Below the pieces are notes generated by a model that was given only the letters and a program-made list of their open reading frames with translations, ran no database searches and was not told the DNA's origin. This document shows, in pieces, positions 1-8,615 of a stretch of DNA of 13,341 nt. How positions within the stretch are numbered: the first letter of the stretch is position 1; the number at the start of each line of letters is the position of its first letter. A program made the translations under genes and the position numbers. This DNA comes from Acidobacteriaceae bacterium. Lineage in GTDB: Bacteria > Acidobacteriota > Terriglobia > Terriglobales > Acidobacteriaceae. The stretch spans positions 10,679 to 24,019 of the forward strand of contig PMGP01000106.1 of assembly GCA_003156235.1 (NCBI GenBank), written 5' to 3'.

Positions 1-3000
1 AACAATGTTGTCGATGTGGTGAACCTGGGCAGCGCCACTGCCACTATCGCGGGCGTATCTGTTCCCGCCGGTCAGATCACAACGATTGCCGGCTCCGGCT
101 GCGCACACGTTTATGAAACCTACGTCTTCGGCGAGACGGCTAGCTCGTCCACTTCTCCCAAGCAGACAGCCATGTCCTGCGATGGCGCCTATGGCACCAC
201 CAACGGCACCAGCCCTTATCCTTCGACGGGCGCGGGGCTCGACAGCCCTTACCAGGTTGCGGTGGATAATTCGGGCAACATCTACATCGCCGATGAGTAT
301 CCCTACGACGTCCGTGTGATCAACGGCGCCACGGGCGATATCAGCACATTTGCCGGCGTTGTCAGCTCGAAGATGAGTGGCGCACTTACGCGCGGAACGG
401 CTTCAACAACCAAACTGGACAGCATCTACGGCGTCGCCACCGACTCTCTGGGGAATGTCTATATCGCCGACTACAACTCCAGCTCCGGCTACTATACCAA
501 CTACATTGCCCGTGTGGACATCGCCACCGGCGAAATCTACCCGATCGCCGGACAGATTAACACGAGCACGACCGCTCCAACCGCGGATACGTCACAATCG
601 GGCGTCACATACTGCTCGGGCGCTACCCATGCAGTCGGGTCTGGTACCCTTCCCGATGTGATCGGGGACGGATGCCCCGGCCTAAAGGCGACCTTCTGGA
701 AGCCGTACTTTCCGTTCGTCGATGCGGCCGGCAACGTCTATGTGGCCGACCAAGGCGACAATCTGATCCGCAAAATCTCGGTGGGCACGCAGTTCCCCGC
801 CACCGTTGCTGGAACTGGAGCTTCGGTCACGCAATACATTGACGTTCATTTCGGCGCGGGAGACACACCGATTGGCTCGTCTCCTTACACGGGCACCTTT
901 ACCATCCCCGGCACCTTCGAGGATTTCACGCTCGGTACGCCAACATGCACATACAATAGCGCGGATACAACGACGGATTGCGTGCTTCAAGTTACGTTCG
1001 AGCCCGTCGCAGGTGACGTCGGCCCGCGCACGGCTCCGCTGACGGTGACCAGCACCTTAGGAAAGATTTCCTACTTTTCGCTGACCGGCACTGGTCTTGC
1101 GCCAGTGTTGGCGGTCGATCCCGGCACGCAAAGCACATTGGCTCCGTCAATTCTTGCACCAGCTCCGCTTACGGGTGTCAACAGCATCGCCCTCGACAAT
1201 GGCTACACTGTCTATGCCACGGTTCCGGGCACCAACCCGGTTGTCATGATCTCGCCCAGCGGTGCGGGGTCAACCTTGAGCTCCGGTTCGGCAAGCGCCG
1301 ATGCGGTAACCGTCGATGGGGCGGGCAACATCTACGTAGCGCTTTCCAATGGCGCTATCATGGAACTGCCCGGCGGCGTCGCCGCTAAAGCTGTGCAGTT
1401 TGCCAGCGGCTTCACCACTCCCGCGGGCTTGGCCGTGGATTCCTACGGCAACGTTTATGTGTCGGATTCAGCGGCCAAGACCGTCACTGAAATCCTGGCC
1501 ACCACAGGCGCGCAGGTGATTCTGGCCACCAATGCAACGGCTGGCCTCAGCAGCCCGGCCGGCCTGGCGGTTGACAGCTATGGCAACGTCTACGTGGCCG
1601 ACGCTGCCGCCAACGCTGTCATCGAGCTTCCCTTTGCCTCCGACAGCACCCCGGTGACGCTGGGCTCCGGCCTCGATCAGCCGACGGGCGTGGCGATCGA
1701 TCCGGCTGGCAGCCTGTACGTCGCCGACAGTAAGAATAGCCGCATAGTCTTCATTCCCAATGAGAGCGGCACGCTGAATAGCAACGATCAGATAGCCATC
1801 ATCACCGGACTTGGTGCGCCATCCGGCGTAGCCATCGCCGCCGATGGCAACATCATTGTTGCGGACAGCACCAACAACGCAATCTACCAATTTACGCGCA
1901 GCGCCGCGACCATCGCCTTCCCCAATCCCGAGAAGACGGCACTCGGCAGCACACCTGCGGAAACTTCCAACCCTGTTGCCGCCGACATCATCAGCATGGG
2001 CAACCAGACGGCCACCTTCGGCTCGAACTTCTGGACCGCGAGCGGCAATTCAGGAGATTTCGCCCTAACGCCCTCCACGTATCCCGGCGCCCCCGAGTTC
2101 CCCAACGCTGGGTATGGTGTGTCCTTGTCGGCCACCTTCACACCTACAGCCATAGGGACTCGGAGCGCTACGTACACCTATGACTCCACCACGCCCAGCA
2201 CCCAACCTACGCTCTCTCTGAACGGCACCGGCGCCAGTCCTACCAACGCGACCACCACAACTATCACCGCGACAACGCCGAGCGGGGGCTGGGTCTACGG
2301 AGATGCTGTTTCGGTGAACGTTACCGTGACGGTCAATCCGGGCCAACCGCCGCCGACGCCGGTTCCGACTGGGAATGTTTCGGTCTATGTCGACGGCAAC
2401 GCTCCCTTCACTGAAACGTTAACCCCTGGGGCCACGAGTTCGACCTTAGCCAATCCGGTGCAGATTTCAGGCCTCGGCGCCGGACCGCACAGCATTTACG
2501 TCGTGTATGGCGGGGACTCGGAATCCGTGTCCAGCACCAGTAATACCTTGAGTCCGTCGTTCGCTCAAGCGCCGCTTACCGTGACGGTCAATCCCGTGTC
2601 CGTGAACTTCGACCAAGCGATAAATACGCCACAAAATCCACTTACTGGAACCTTGGGCGGAGTTGAAAACGGCGACTCGATCAGCGTGACCTACAGCACG
2701 ACGGCCACCGCGGGATCACCGGTCGGGCAGTATCTGATTTCGGCCCAGGTGACTGGAGGCGCTCTCGCCAACTACACGGTAACCATTGAACCCAACGGCC
2801 CCGGCGGCATCGCGGGCGGTACGCTCACGATCAGCAAAGACAACACGGTGACTGCGCTTGGGGTGAACGCGACCAGCGTCAACAGCACACAACAAGTTAT
2901 CCTGACGGCAACCGTGAGTAGCGTATACAACTACGCGGTCGTCACGGTTCCCACCGGGACGGTCACCTTCTTCAATACAGTAGGCGGAGTTCAGACGCAG

Positions 3001-3723
3001 ATCGGGACAGCGCAGCCGGTTAGCAGCAGCGGCGTTGCCACTCTGACGACGACCTTCACCGTGGTGGGAGCGTCGATCAACAACTCGGTGACCGCGGTCT
3101 ACCAGGGAGACGGAAACTTCGTGACCTCGACCTCTGCGCCGGTCGCCGTCGTTTCGGGAGCTCCAACATTTACGGCGGTTTCAGGAGCGGGAACTAACTC
3201 GCAGCTCACGATCCAGCCTGGGCAGAGCGGCATCATGTCCTTTACCCTGACGCCCTTGTATGGCTACAACGGGACCATCACGTTTAGCTGCACCACGCCT
3301 TCGACAACGGTCACGTGCAGTTTTTCGCCAAACCCCTATAGCCCGAATGGCTCGAGCGCGCCAGTTCTGATTACCGTCACGTTTAACACCACGGCGACAG
3401 TCAACACGTCCTCGCTCAATCACGGGCCATCGGAAATCATTGGATCAGGCAAGCTTCCATTCAGTCTGGCCGCCCTTCCCGGACTCGCGCTTCTGTGCGG
3501 ATTCAGCCGGCTTCGCCGCAGGTTCCTGCGCGGCTATCGTTACCTTCTGTTTTTCGCTCTATGCCTGATTGGTCTTGGCTTCTCCGGATGCGGCGGAGGC
3601 AAGATCACGCCTGGAACGCCGGCGGGAACTGAGTCCATCACCATCGTCGCCACGGGAACAGGATTCACCGGTTATCCCAGTGTTGTTACGCAGCAGTTCA
3701 ACGTTTCGCTGATCGTGCAGTAG
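1..3723 (+). CDS. Giant secreted NHL-repeat / Ig-like repeat protein, 5' partial
   Basis: The frame is open from the first base, so the start lies upstream of the window; a GTG at 16 is only an internal codon. Three NHL-type propeller blades are visible at about 250-300, 427-471 and 715-762 (consensus like DSxGNVYIAD). A choice-of-anchor-D-like beta domain follows at about 815-1110, then a second NHL set at about 1174-1880 (including two GLAVDSYGNVYV copies) and another anchor-D-like domain at 1900-2235. Next come an Ig-like (Big_3-type) domain at 2236-2560, an MBG-like domain at 2570-2840 and further Ig-like domains to about 3400. The end is unusual: a hydrophobic stretch, an RLRRRF cluster, a second hydrophobic stretch, a lipobox-like SGCGGG, then a short beta tail. 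The family is probably exported and surface-associated, and its role (adhesion or carbohydrate binding) is unknown. The receptor gene downstream is on the same strand. Family call is confident; function is not. Confidence 0.85.
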   Translation, partial: NNVVDVVNLGSATATIAGVSVPAGQITTIAGSGCAHVYETYVFGETASSSTSPKQTAMSCDGAYGTTNGTSPYPSTGAGLDSPYQVAVDNSGNIYIADEYPYDVRVINGATGDISTFAGVVSSKMSGALTRGTASTTKLDSIYGVATDSLGNVYIADYNSSSGYYTNYIARVDIATGEIYPIAGQINTSTTAPTADTSQSGVTYCSGATHAVGSGTLPDVIGDGCPGLKATFWKPYFPFVDAAGNVYVADQGDNLIRKISVGTQFPATVAGTGASVTQYIDVHFGAGDTPIGSSPYTGTFTIPGTFEDFTLGTPTCTYNSADTTTDCVLQVTFEPVAGDVGPRTAPLTVTSTLGKISYFSLTGTGLAPVLAVDPGTQSTLAPSILAPAPLTGVNSIALDNGYTVYATVPGTNPVVMISPSGAGSTLSSGSASADAVTVDGAGNIYVALSNGAIMELPGGVAAKAVQFASGFTTPAGLAVDSYGNVYVSDSAAKTVTEILATTGAQVILATNATAGLSSPAGLAVDSYGNVYVADAAANAVIELPFASDSTPVTLGSGLDQPTGVAIDPAGSLYVADSKNSRIVFIPNESGTLNSNDQIAIITGLGAPSGVAIAADGNIIVADSTNNAIYQFTRSAATIAFPNPEKTALGSTPAETSNPVAADIISMGNQTATFGSNFWTASGNSGDFALTPSTYPGAPEFPNAGYGVSLSATFTPTAIGTRSATYTYDSTTPSTQPTLSLNGTGASPTNATTTTITATTPSGGWVYGDAVSVNVTVTVNPGQPPPTPVPTGNVSVYVDGNAPFTETLTPGATSSTLANPVQISGLGAGPHSIYVVYGGDSESVSSTSNTLSPSFAQAPLTVTVNPVSVNFDQAINTPQNPLTGTLGGVENGDSISVTYSTTATAGSPVGQYLISAQVTGGALANYTVTIEPNGPGGIAGGTLTISKDNTVTALGVNATSVNSTQQVILTATVSSVYNYAVVTVPTGTVTFFNTVGGVQTQIGTAQPVSSSGVATLTTTFTVVGASINNSVTAVYQGDGNFVTSTSAPVAVVSGAPTFTAVSGAGTNSQLTIQPGQSGIMSFTLTPLYGYNGTITFSCTTPSTTVTCSFSPNPYSPNGSSAPVLITVTFNTTATVNTSSLNHGPSEIIGSGKLPFSLAALPGLALLCGFSRLRRRFLRGYRYLLFFALCLIGLGFSGCGGGKITPGTPAGTESITIVATGTGFTGYPSVVTQQFNVSLIVQ

Positions 3724-3743
3724 TCAGCGTCAACCATTCCTGG

Positions 3744-3797
3744 TCGAAGGGATGGAGAGTGGAAGGAAATCTTGCCGGCCATCTCTCCTCCCTTCGA
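3744..3797 (+). terminator. Long imperfect hairpin between repeat protein and TonB receptor
   Basis: The left arm 3744-3759 (TCGAAGGGATGGAGAG) pairs with the right arm 3783-3797 (CTCTCCTCCCTTCGA), about 15 bp with one bulged T. TGG/CCA can add three more pairs past a bulged A, leaving a loop of about 16 bases. It begins 20 bp after the stop of the repeat protein. No T-run follows the right arm, so it is not a canonical rho-independent terminator. It could be a weak terminator, an attenuator before the receptor gene, or an mRNA 3'-end stabiliser. Confidence 0.5.
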
Positions 3798-3843
3798 TCA
3801 AAGTCGCAAGCAGTAAACGTTTTGCCATTGCATTTGGCTTATT

Positions 3844-3848
3844 AGGAG
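3844..3848 (+). promoter_or_regulatory. Ribosome binding site supporting a TTG start
   Basis: AGGAG sits 7 bases before the TTG at 3856. The reading frame from this TTG immediately gives an Arg-rich n-region and a hydrophobic signal-peptide core, which supports the non-ATG start. Confidence 0.75.
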
Positions 3849-3855
3849 AACCAAC

Positions 3856-6800
3856 TTGATCGCCAGCCGTCGTCTCTTATCTCATCCGCTTCGGTTTTCG
3901 CTTTTGGCTGTCTGCCTGCTCATCCAGCCGCTGTACTTCGCTCACGCGCAGTCGGCGACCACGGGCGCCATCGGAGGCACGGTCTCCGATGCAGGCGGCG
4001 CGCTTCTGCCCGCAGCCACCATCACCGTGAAATCGCTCGATAGGGGCGTCACGCGCACCGTCAAGAGCAATTCCTCTGGCGAGTACCGTGTCTCCGAACT
4101 GGAGCCGGGCGCCTACAGCGCATCCTTTACGGCCGATGGCTTCGAGACGTACCAGGAGACAGCCATCAGCGTGACTGTGGGCAGCCTTTCGACTGTCTCT
4201 GCCGTTATGAGACCAGGCTCGGTGACCAACAGCATCACTGTCACCGATGAGACGCCGCTGTTGCATTCCCAGTCCAGCGACATCTCCACGGCCCTCGACC
4301 AGTCCGCCATCGACAACCTGCCGATCAATGGCCGTCGCTGGTCGAACTTTGCGCTGCTGACTCCGGGCGTTGTCTCCAACGCCGCGGGCTTTGGCTTGCT
4401 CAGCTTCCGCGGCATCAGCTTTCTGCTGAATAACAATACGGTGGACGGCGCGGACGACAACCAGGCGTACTTCTCTGAAGCGCGCGGGCGCACGCGCGTC
4501 TCCTACGCGATTACGCAGGCGGCCATTCAGGAGTTTCAGGTCAACACCTCGAACTACTCGGCGCAGTATGGCCGTGCGGCCGGCGGCGTCATCAATACGG
4601 TGACCAAGAGCGGCACTAATCAACTGCGCGGCGAATTGTTCTTCTACGACCGCGACACCGACTTGGGCGGCGCTATCAACCCCTACACCTTGCTGACCGT
4701 TGCCAACCCCAGCGGGGGCTACAACGAGGTTCCGTACAACCCCACCGATTGGCGCAAGCAGTGGGGTTTCGGCGTGGGTGGTCCACTGAAGCGCGACAAG
4801 CTGTTCTGGTTCTATGCCTACGATCAGGTCCGCCGCAACTTCCCCGGTACCGGGCGCGCTCCGGACCCGAATGACACCTTCGCACCCTCCCACGCGACTT
4901 TGCCCGCCGGAGAGAGCTGCCCCTCTGCTTCGTCCGGCATCGTCAATTCCGGAACGTTATATTTCGCCGCCACCGGCACCCCCACGTTATACACGGAAGG
5001 CGACTACGACGCTTGCGCGGTCGCGGCATCGCTGGGTGTGAGCTATCAGGCCGGCTCGGCGTACTATCAGCAAGGGCTGAACATTGTCAGCAGCTTCCTG
5101 GGGCCGGTTCCGCGCGTGCTGGATCAGGTGATCAACCTGCCCAAGCTGGACTACCAGATCAACGAGCGCAATCGCCTCTCGCTGCTATACAACCGCATGC
5201 GCGAATCTTCGCCCAATGGATTTCAGACACAGGCCTCCAACTTCTACGGGCGGGGCTCGTTTGGCGACGACTACGTCAAGGAAGACTTTGGCATTGCGCG
5301 GCTGACTTCAGTCCTTTCCAACTCGATCATCAACGATGCGCTGGTGCAGTATGGCCGGGACTTGGAGTACACCATGTCGGATGCTCCTCTGCCCAATGAA
5401 CTTCCGCTGGCCAATAATTCCTTCGGAAAGCCCGCGGACATCACCATCGGATACGAGTTTGAGCAGGGCTTCGATATCGGGAAGAGCGAGAATTTTGACC
5501 GCAAGGCGGACCCCGATGAGCGCCGCCTGCAACTGCTCGATGGCGCTACCTGGAGCCACGGGAAGCACGTCTCCAAGGCCGGCTTGGAGTTCAACCGGGT
5601 TGTCGATTATGTCAACAACCTCTATAACGGCAACGGCTACTACAGCTACGATTACGCCTTCGACTTCATCTCCGATTATCTGCACGCCACGACGGGACTG
5701 GGCGGAACGGGCTACACGGACTTGTATTACGGCTACAGTCAGGACTTCGGCAATCCGGTCAGCGAAATTGCCACGCGCGAGTATGCGGGCTATGCAACCG
5801 ACGACTGGCGGATTCGGCCCAATCTGACGTTGACGCTGGGCGCGCGCTACGAGTACGAATACGTTCCACCAAATCCCTTCGCGAATATCACCGGAAACCC
5901 GGCGCTTGCCACTGCTCTCAGCGTGAGTACGGCCAGTACTGCGTTGCCGCAGACGGCCAATCGTCCCGACGACCGCAACAATATCGCTCCCCGCATTGGA
6001 TTCGCATGGAATGTTTTTGGCAATAACAAGACGACGGTGCGCGGAGGCTATGGAATGTACTTCGGGCGCATCATCAACTCGAATATCCTGCAAACCTACG
6101 TGGACTCCGGCGCACCGAATTCACAGGTCAGCGTGTCCAGTTTGTATGCCGGACATTGCGGTCCGAGCTTCCCAAACCTTGAGCCTTCGTTCACCGCCGC
6201 CGCCGGCTGCCTCGGTTCCACCACCCAGGTCGCCTACCTCGATTCTCATATGCAGAATCCGCAAGTGCATGAAGCCGATCTGGCCATCGAGCGGGATCTG
6301 GGGCACAAGACAGTCGTTGCCCTGACGTACATGATGTCGCTGGGCCGCGAACTTCCTCGCGGGATCGACACCAACCTGAATTTGGCAAATGTCGCCCAAG
6401 TTTCGTTTTCCGTAGCTCCGGCAACGTCAACCGTCAGCTCGTCTTATGAGATCGACACCTCGGACGTGGGTTATGATAATCTCCCTCAGCCGGCGCAGAG
6501 CGGTAACGTCACATTGCCGCATGGAGGCGCCCAGCTTCCGCTGGTGGCTGGTCAGGCATACACCGCCAAGGTCTTTCTGGAATCGGCTGCAGCAACAGCA
6601 TCGGTCAGGCCGAATCCTGCCTATGGAGAGATTCTCGATGTCAAAAGCGATGTGAACTCCAGCTACAACGCGCTGGCCGTTCAGATCAACCATCCATTCG
6701 AGCATGGTTTCTCTCTCATGTCGAACTACACATGGTCGCACTCGCTGGACGATAATCCGTATCAATCCACGGTGATTCCCACCTTTACCGCACTGGACCC

Positions 6801-7446
6801 GACCAACCTGAAAGCGGAACACGGTAATGGTTCGCTGGACATTCGGCAGCGCTTCGTTTTTGCGGCGGTCTATCAGCCGCAGACGCACTTCCACGGCCTG
6901 AAAGACAAGGTTCTCGGCGGTTGGAGGATTGCTCCGATCGTGCAGATTCAGACCGGGATGCCCTATACGCCGTACGTCTCTGGCTCCATCTCCAAGTGGA
7001 GCGCAACAAACCCCAACGGACTTTCCGTCCCGGTTGGAACCGATGACTGCACAACATTACTGGCAACAGCACCGGGCGGGAAATGTCCCGTGTACCCGGC
7101 CTATAAGGGCTTGACTGGTTCCGGATCGAGCGCGGGCCGTCTCCCCTGGATCGAGCGCAACACCTACCGCTATCCCAAGACAGCAGTCGTCGACGCGCGC
7201 CTAGGCAAGAACTTCTTTATCAACGCCCCGCATTTTGACAACATGCGGCTTGAGCTTCTCGGCGAAGTCTTCAACCTCATGAACCACCAGAACATCACCA
7301 ACGTCTCGAATGATGCCTACACGCTCAGCTCCACTACGGGCACATCGCTGACTTCGGCCACGGGCTTCGGAACGTACACCAACTCCAACAGCAACTGGGC
7401 CTACAGCTCCCGCCAGATGCAGATAGCGGTCAGGCTACATTTTTAA
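3856..7446 (+). CDS. TonB-dependent receptor, Oar-like, with carboxypeptidase-regulatory N-domain
   Basis: An outer-membrane beta-barrel transporter of 1196 residues, expected to import a bulky substrate with energy from TonB-ExbBD. Residues 1-31 form a signal peptide (RR n-region, hydrophobic core, cleavage likely after AHA). Residues about 34-118 are a CarboxypepD_reg-like beta-sandwich (GAIGGTVSDAGGALLPAATI). ITVTDETP at 127-134 may serve as the TonB box. The plug follows (DNLPINGRRW at 153-162, TVDGADDNQA, SAQYGRAAGGVINTVTKSGT), then a long barrel ending in aromatic Phe (IAVRLHF), as expected for Bam-assembled proteins. This size and architecture are typical of the greatly expanded Oar/TonB families of Acidobacteriota. 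The substrate cannot be read from sequence; complex plant or microbial polysaccharides or peptides are a common guess. The gene lies 132 bp after the repeat protein and ends just before a strong terminator. The TTG start is supported by the AGGAG site and the signal peptide. Confidence 0.93.
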   Translation: MIASRRLLSHPLRFSLLAVCLLIQPLYFAHAQSATTGAIGGTVSDAGGALLPAATITVKSLDRGVTRTVKSNSSGEYRVSELEPGAYSASFTADGFETYQETAISVTVGSLSTVSAVMRPGSVTNSITVTDETPLLHSQSSDISTALDQSAIDNLPINGRRWSNFALLTPGVVSNAAGFGLLSFRGISFLLNNNTVDGADDNQAYFSEARGRTRVSYAITQAAIQEFQVNTSNYSAQYGRAAGGVINTVTKSGTNQLRGELFFYDRDTDLGGAINPYTLLTVANPSGGYNEVPYNPTDWRKQWGFGVGGPLKRDKLFWFYAYDQVRRNFPGTGRAPDPNDTFAPSHATLPAGESCPSASSGIVNSGTLYFAATGTPTLYTEGDYDACAVAASLGVSYQAGSAYYQQGLNIVSSFLGPVPRVLDQVINLPKLDYQINERNRLSLLYNRMRESSPNGFQTQASNFYGRGSFGDDYVKEDFGIARLTSVLSNSIINDALVQYGRDLEYTMSDAPLPNELPLANNSFGKPADITIGYEFEQGFDIGKSENFDRKADPDERRLQLLDGATWSHGKHVSKAGLEFNRVVDYVNNLYNGNGYYSYDYAFDFISDYLHATTGLGGTGYTDLYYGYSQDFGNPVSEIATREYAGYATDDWRIRPNLTLTLGARYEYEYVPPNPFANITGNPALATALSVSTASTALPQTANRPDDRNNIAPRIGFAWNVFGNNKTTVRGGYGMYFGRIINSNILQTYVDSGAPNSQVSVSSLYAGHCGPSFPNLEPSFTAAAGCLGSTTQVAYLDSHMQNPQVHEADLAIERDLGHKTVVALTYMMSLGRELPRGIDTNLNLANVAQVSFSVAPATSTVSSSYEIDTSDVGYDNLPQPAQSGNVTLPHGGAQLPLVAGQAYTAKVFLESAAATASVRPNPAYGEILDVKSDVNSSYNALAVQINHPFEHGFSLMSNYTWSHSLDDNPYQSTVIPTFTALDPTNLKAEHGNGSLDIRQRFVFAAVYQPQTHFHGLKDKVLGGWRIAPIVQIQTGMPYTPYVSGSISKWSATNPNGLSVPVGTDDCTTLLATAPGGKCPVYPAYKGLTGSGSSAGRLPWIERNTYRYPKTAVVDARLGKNFFINAPHFDNMRLELLGEVFNLMNHQNITNVSNDAYTLSSTTGTSLTSATGFGTYTNSNSNWAYSSRQMQIAVRLHF

Positions 7447-7467
7447 ACGCAGCTTTGTTTCAGCATC

Positions 7468-7503
7468 ACCAAGGGCGGCCAACTCGGCCGCCCTTGGTTT
7501 ATT
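7468..7503 (+). terminator. Rho-independent terminator after the TonB receptor
   Basis: A perfect 13-bp GC-rich stem, ACCAAGGGCGGCC (7468-7480) with GGCCGCCCTTGGT (7486-7498), has a 5-base loop AACTC and a T-rich tail TTATT. It lies 21 bp past the receptor stop and 21 bp before the end of the convergent nuclease gene. The stem also works from the minus strand, but the flank there is less T-rich, so it mainly serves the plus strand. Confidence 0.92.
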
Positions 7504-7523
7504 GCAAGAATAAAGAGAGGTAC

Positions 7524-8453
7524 TTACCGCGGCGGCTGTTGAGGAGTTACCACGGGAGCAGCAGGTGGAGCCGCCGGAGCAGTAGTTGGAGCGATCGGAA
7601 CGGCGGGAGCCTCAGGCGCCGCGAGAATCCGGTTCAGCACCCGCGCCAGCCGCAGGCCGCCCAGCGCCAACTGCGCATCCACGACCTTCGACTCCTCCGT
7701 AACATACTCACGGGTAATCAGCGCGTCATTGGGAACCATGGCTTCCACCGCATAGTGGTGCGAGATGTTTGCCCATGTTGTCGGTTCGCCGCCGGCCATC
7801 CGCTCCCATTGATTGTCCTTGATCTCCTGAAGCAGCCTTTCGGTATATTTCTTTTCATTCAGCCCCTGCTCCTCAATGATCATGTTGTCCCAAACGCCGT
7901 GCAGATTGCAGTTGTACGAGTCGCACCTGCTGGAGCCCAGAAAGCTGACGGCGATGCCGTTGCCTCCGCGAGCATCGCCCAGGGCATGAAAGGGCTGATG
8001 GACATCGCCTATGAAATGCACCAAAAACTTGAGCGCGATGGCGCGCTCCTTCGTGCTCAGCGATTCATCACCCAGCCGTCCCTCGAAGTAGAGAATGCGA
8101 TCGGTAACACAGTCGCGCCACGGCGATTTGGGATCTGCTTGCGAGACAGGGCAGTCGCGGATGCGGTCAAATTTCGCCTCGGTACTGGGAATATCGACAA
8201 AGTGCCACTTGCCTGTCTCGGGATATTCCTCGCGATAAATGTCGGCCCACGGCGCGACATCGGCCAGAGTTTCCTTGCCCAGAAGCAGGGCTACCTGCGA
8301 CTTAGCCTCCGGCGTCAGATATTGTTCAGCCACCAGCGCGGTCAGGCGATGGCCCTCGCGTCCCCATGCCCAACTTAGTTGAACTCCGACGCACAGCAAA
8401 AGCGCGCCGGCAGCTACGCCGCGCATTATTATCTTGCCTGAAAACGTGCTCAT
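7524..8453 (-). CDS. Secreted S1/P1-type zinc nuclease
   Basis: A 309-residue exported nuclease of the S1/P1 family, which hydrolyses single-stranded nucleic acid and 3'-nucleotides using a trinuclear zinc site. The signal peptide runs to residue 29 (cleavage after SWA), leaving Trp30 as the mature N-terminus. This matters because in P1 the amino group and carbonyl of Trp1 bind zinc. All nine ligands can be matched to P1: Trp30, His35 (WGREGH), Asp71 (PWAD), His84 (WHFVD), His146, Asp150 and His156 (HFIGDVHQPFH), His185 and Asp189 (HGVWD). Cys101/Cys115 and Cys177/Cys182 could form disulfides. The last 30 or so residues are a Pro/Ala-rich tail not needed for the fold. A second possible start is Met10, which would give a tighter signal peptide. 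It is divergent from the VWFA-related gene. Likely a phosphate or nucleotide scavenger outside the cytoplasm. Confidence 0.93.
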   Translation of the reverse strand: MSTFSGKIIMRGVAAGALLLCVGVQLSWAWGREGHRLTALVAEQYLTPEAKSQVALLLGKETLADVAPWADIYREEYPETGKWHFVDIPSTEAKFDRIRDCPVSQADPKSPWRDCVTDRILYFEGRLGDESLSTKERAIALKFLVHFIGDVHQPFHALGDARGGNGIAVSFLGSSRCDSYNCNLHGVWDNMIIEEQGLNEKKYTERLLQEIKDNQWERMAGGEPTTWANISHHYAVEAMVPNDALITREYVTEESKVVDAQLALGGLRLARVLNRILAAPEAPAVPIAPTTAPAAPPAAPVVTPQQPPR

Positions 8454-8605
8454 TTTCCGCCTGCCTTGGTTAAAATAGATACTACTGAAATCTTACGCTT
8501 TTCGGATGCATTGACCGGATAAAAACAGGCGGCGCGCTCTGCGCTTCTTCTGTTTGCGATCCTGAGAATGAGATGCGCCAGGCCGGTTTTGGAGGCTTTG
8601 AGAAA

Positions 8606-8611
8606 GAGGGG
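8606..8611 (+). promoter_or_regulatory. Ribosome binding site favouring the start at 8616
   Basis: GAGGGG lies 4 bases (GAGG core 6 bases) before the ATG at 8616. The in-frame upstream ATG at 8568 has no comparable site and would place 16 extra residues before the signal peptide. Confidence 0.65.
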
Positions 8612-8615
8612 AAAC

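Noticed and set aside
3877..4893. Minus-strand open frame of about 338 codons opposite the TonB receptor
   Set aside because: The plus-strand receptor frame has a signal peptide, plug and barrel motifs; the antisense frame has none and matches no family I know.
7455..8378. Long plus-strand open frame (about 307 codons) opposite the nuclease gene
   Set aside because: It lies wholly antisense to a gene with a full set of S1/P1 catalytic residues and starts inside the receptor's terminator region. Its product shows no family features, so it is a by-product of GC-rich coding.
8454..8567. Promoters for the divergent nuclease and VWFA-related genes, and a 6-bp inverted repeat at 8523-8555
   Set aside because: A TTGACC at 8511 has no matching -10 element at the right distance, and the inverted repeat is short with an unpaired middle.
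8568..8615. Upstream ATG start for the VWFA-related protein
   Set aside because: It lacks a good ribosome site and puts 16 residues before a normal signal peptide. Kept only as an alternative.
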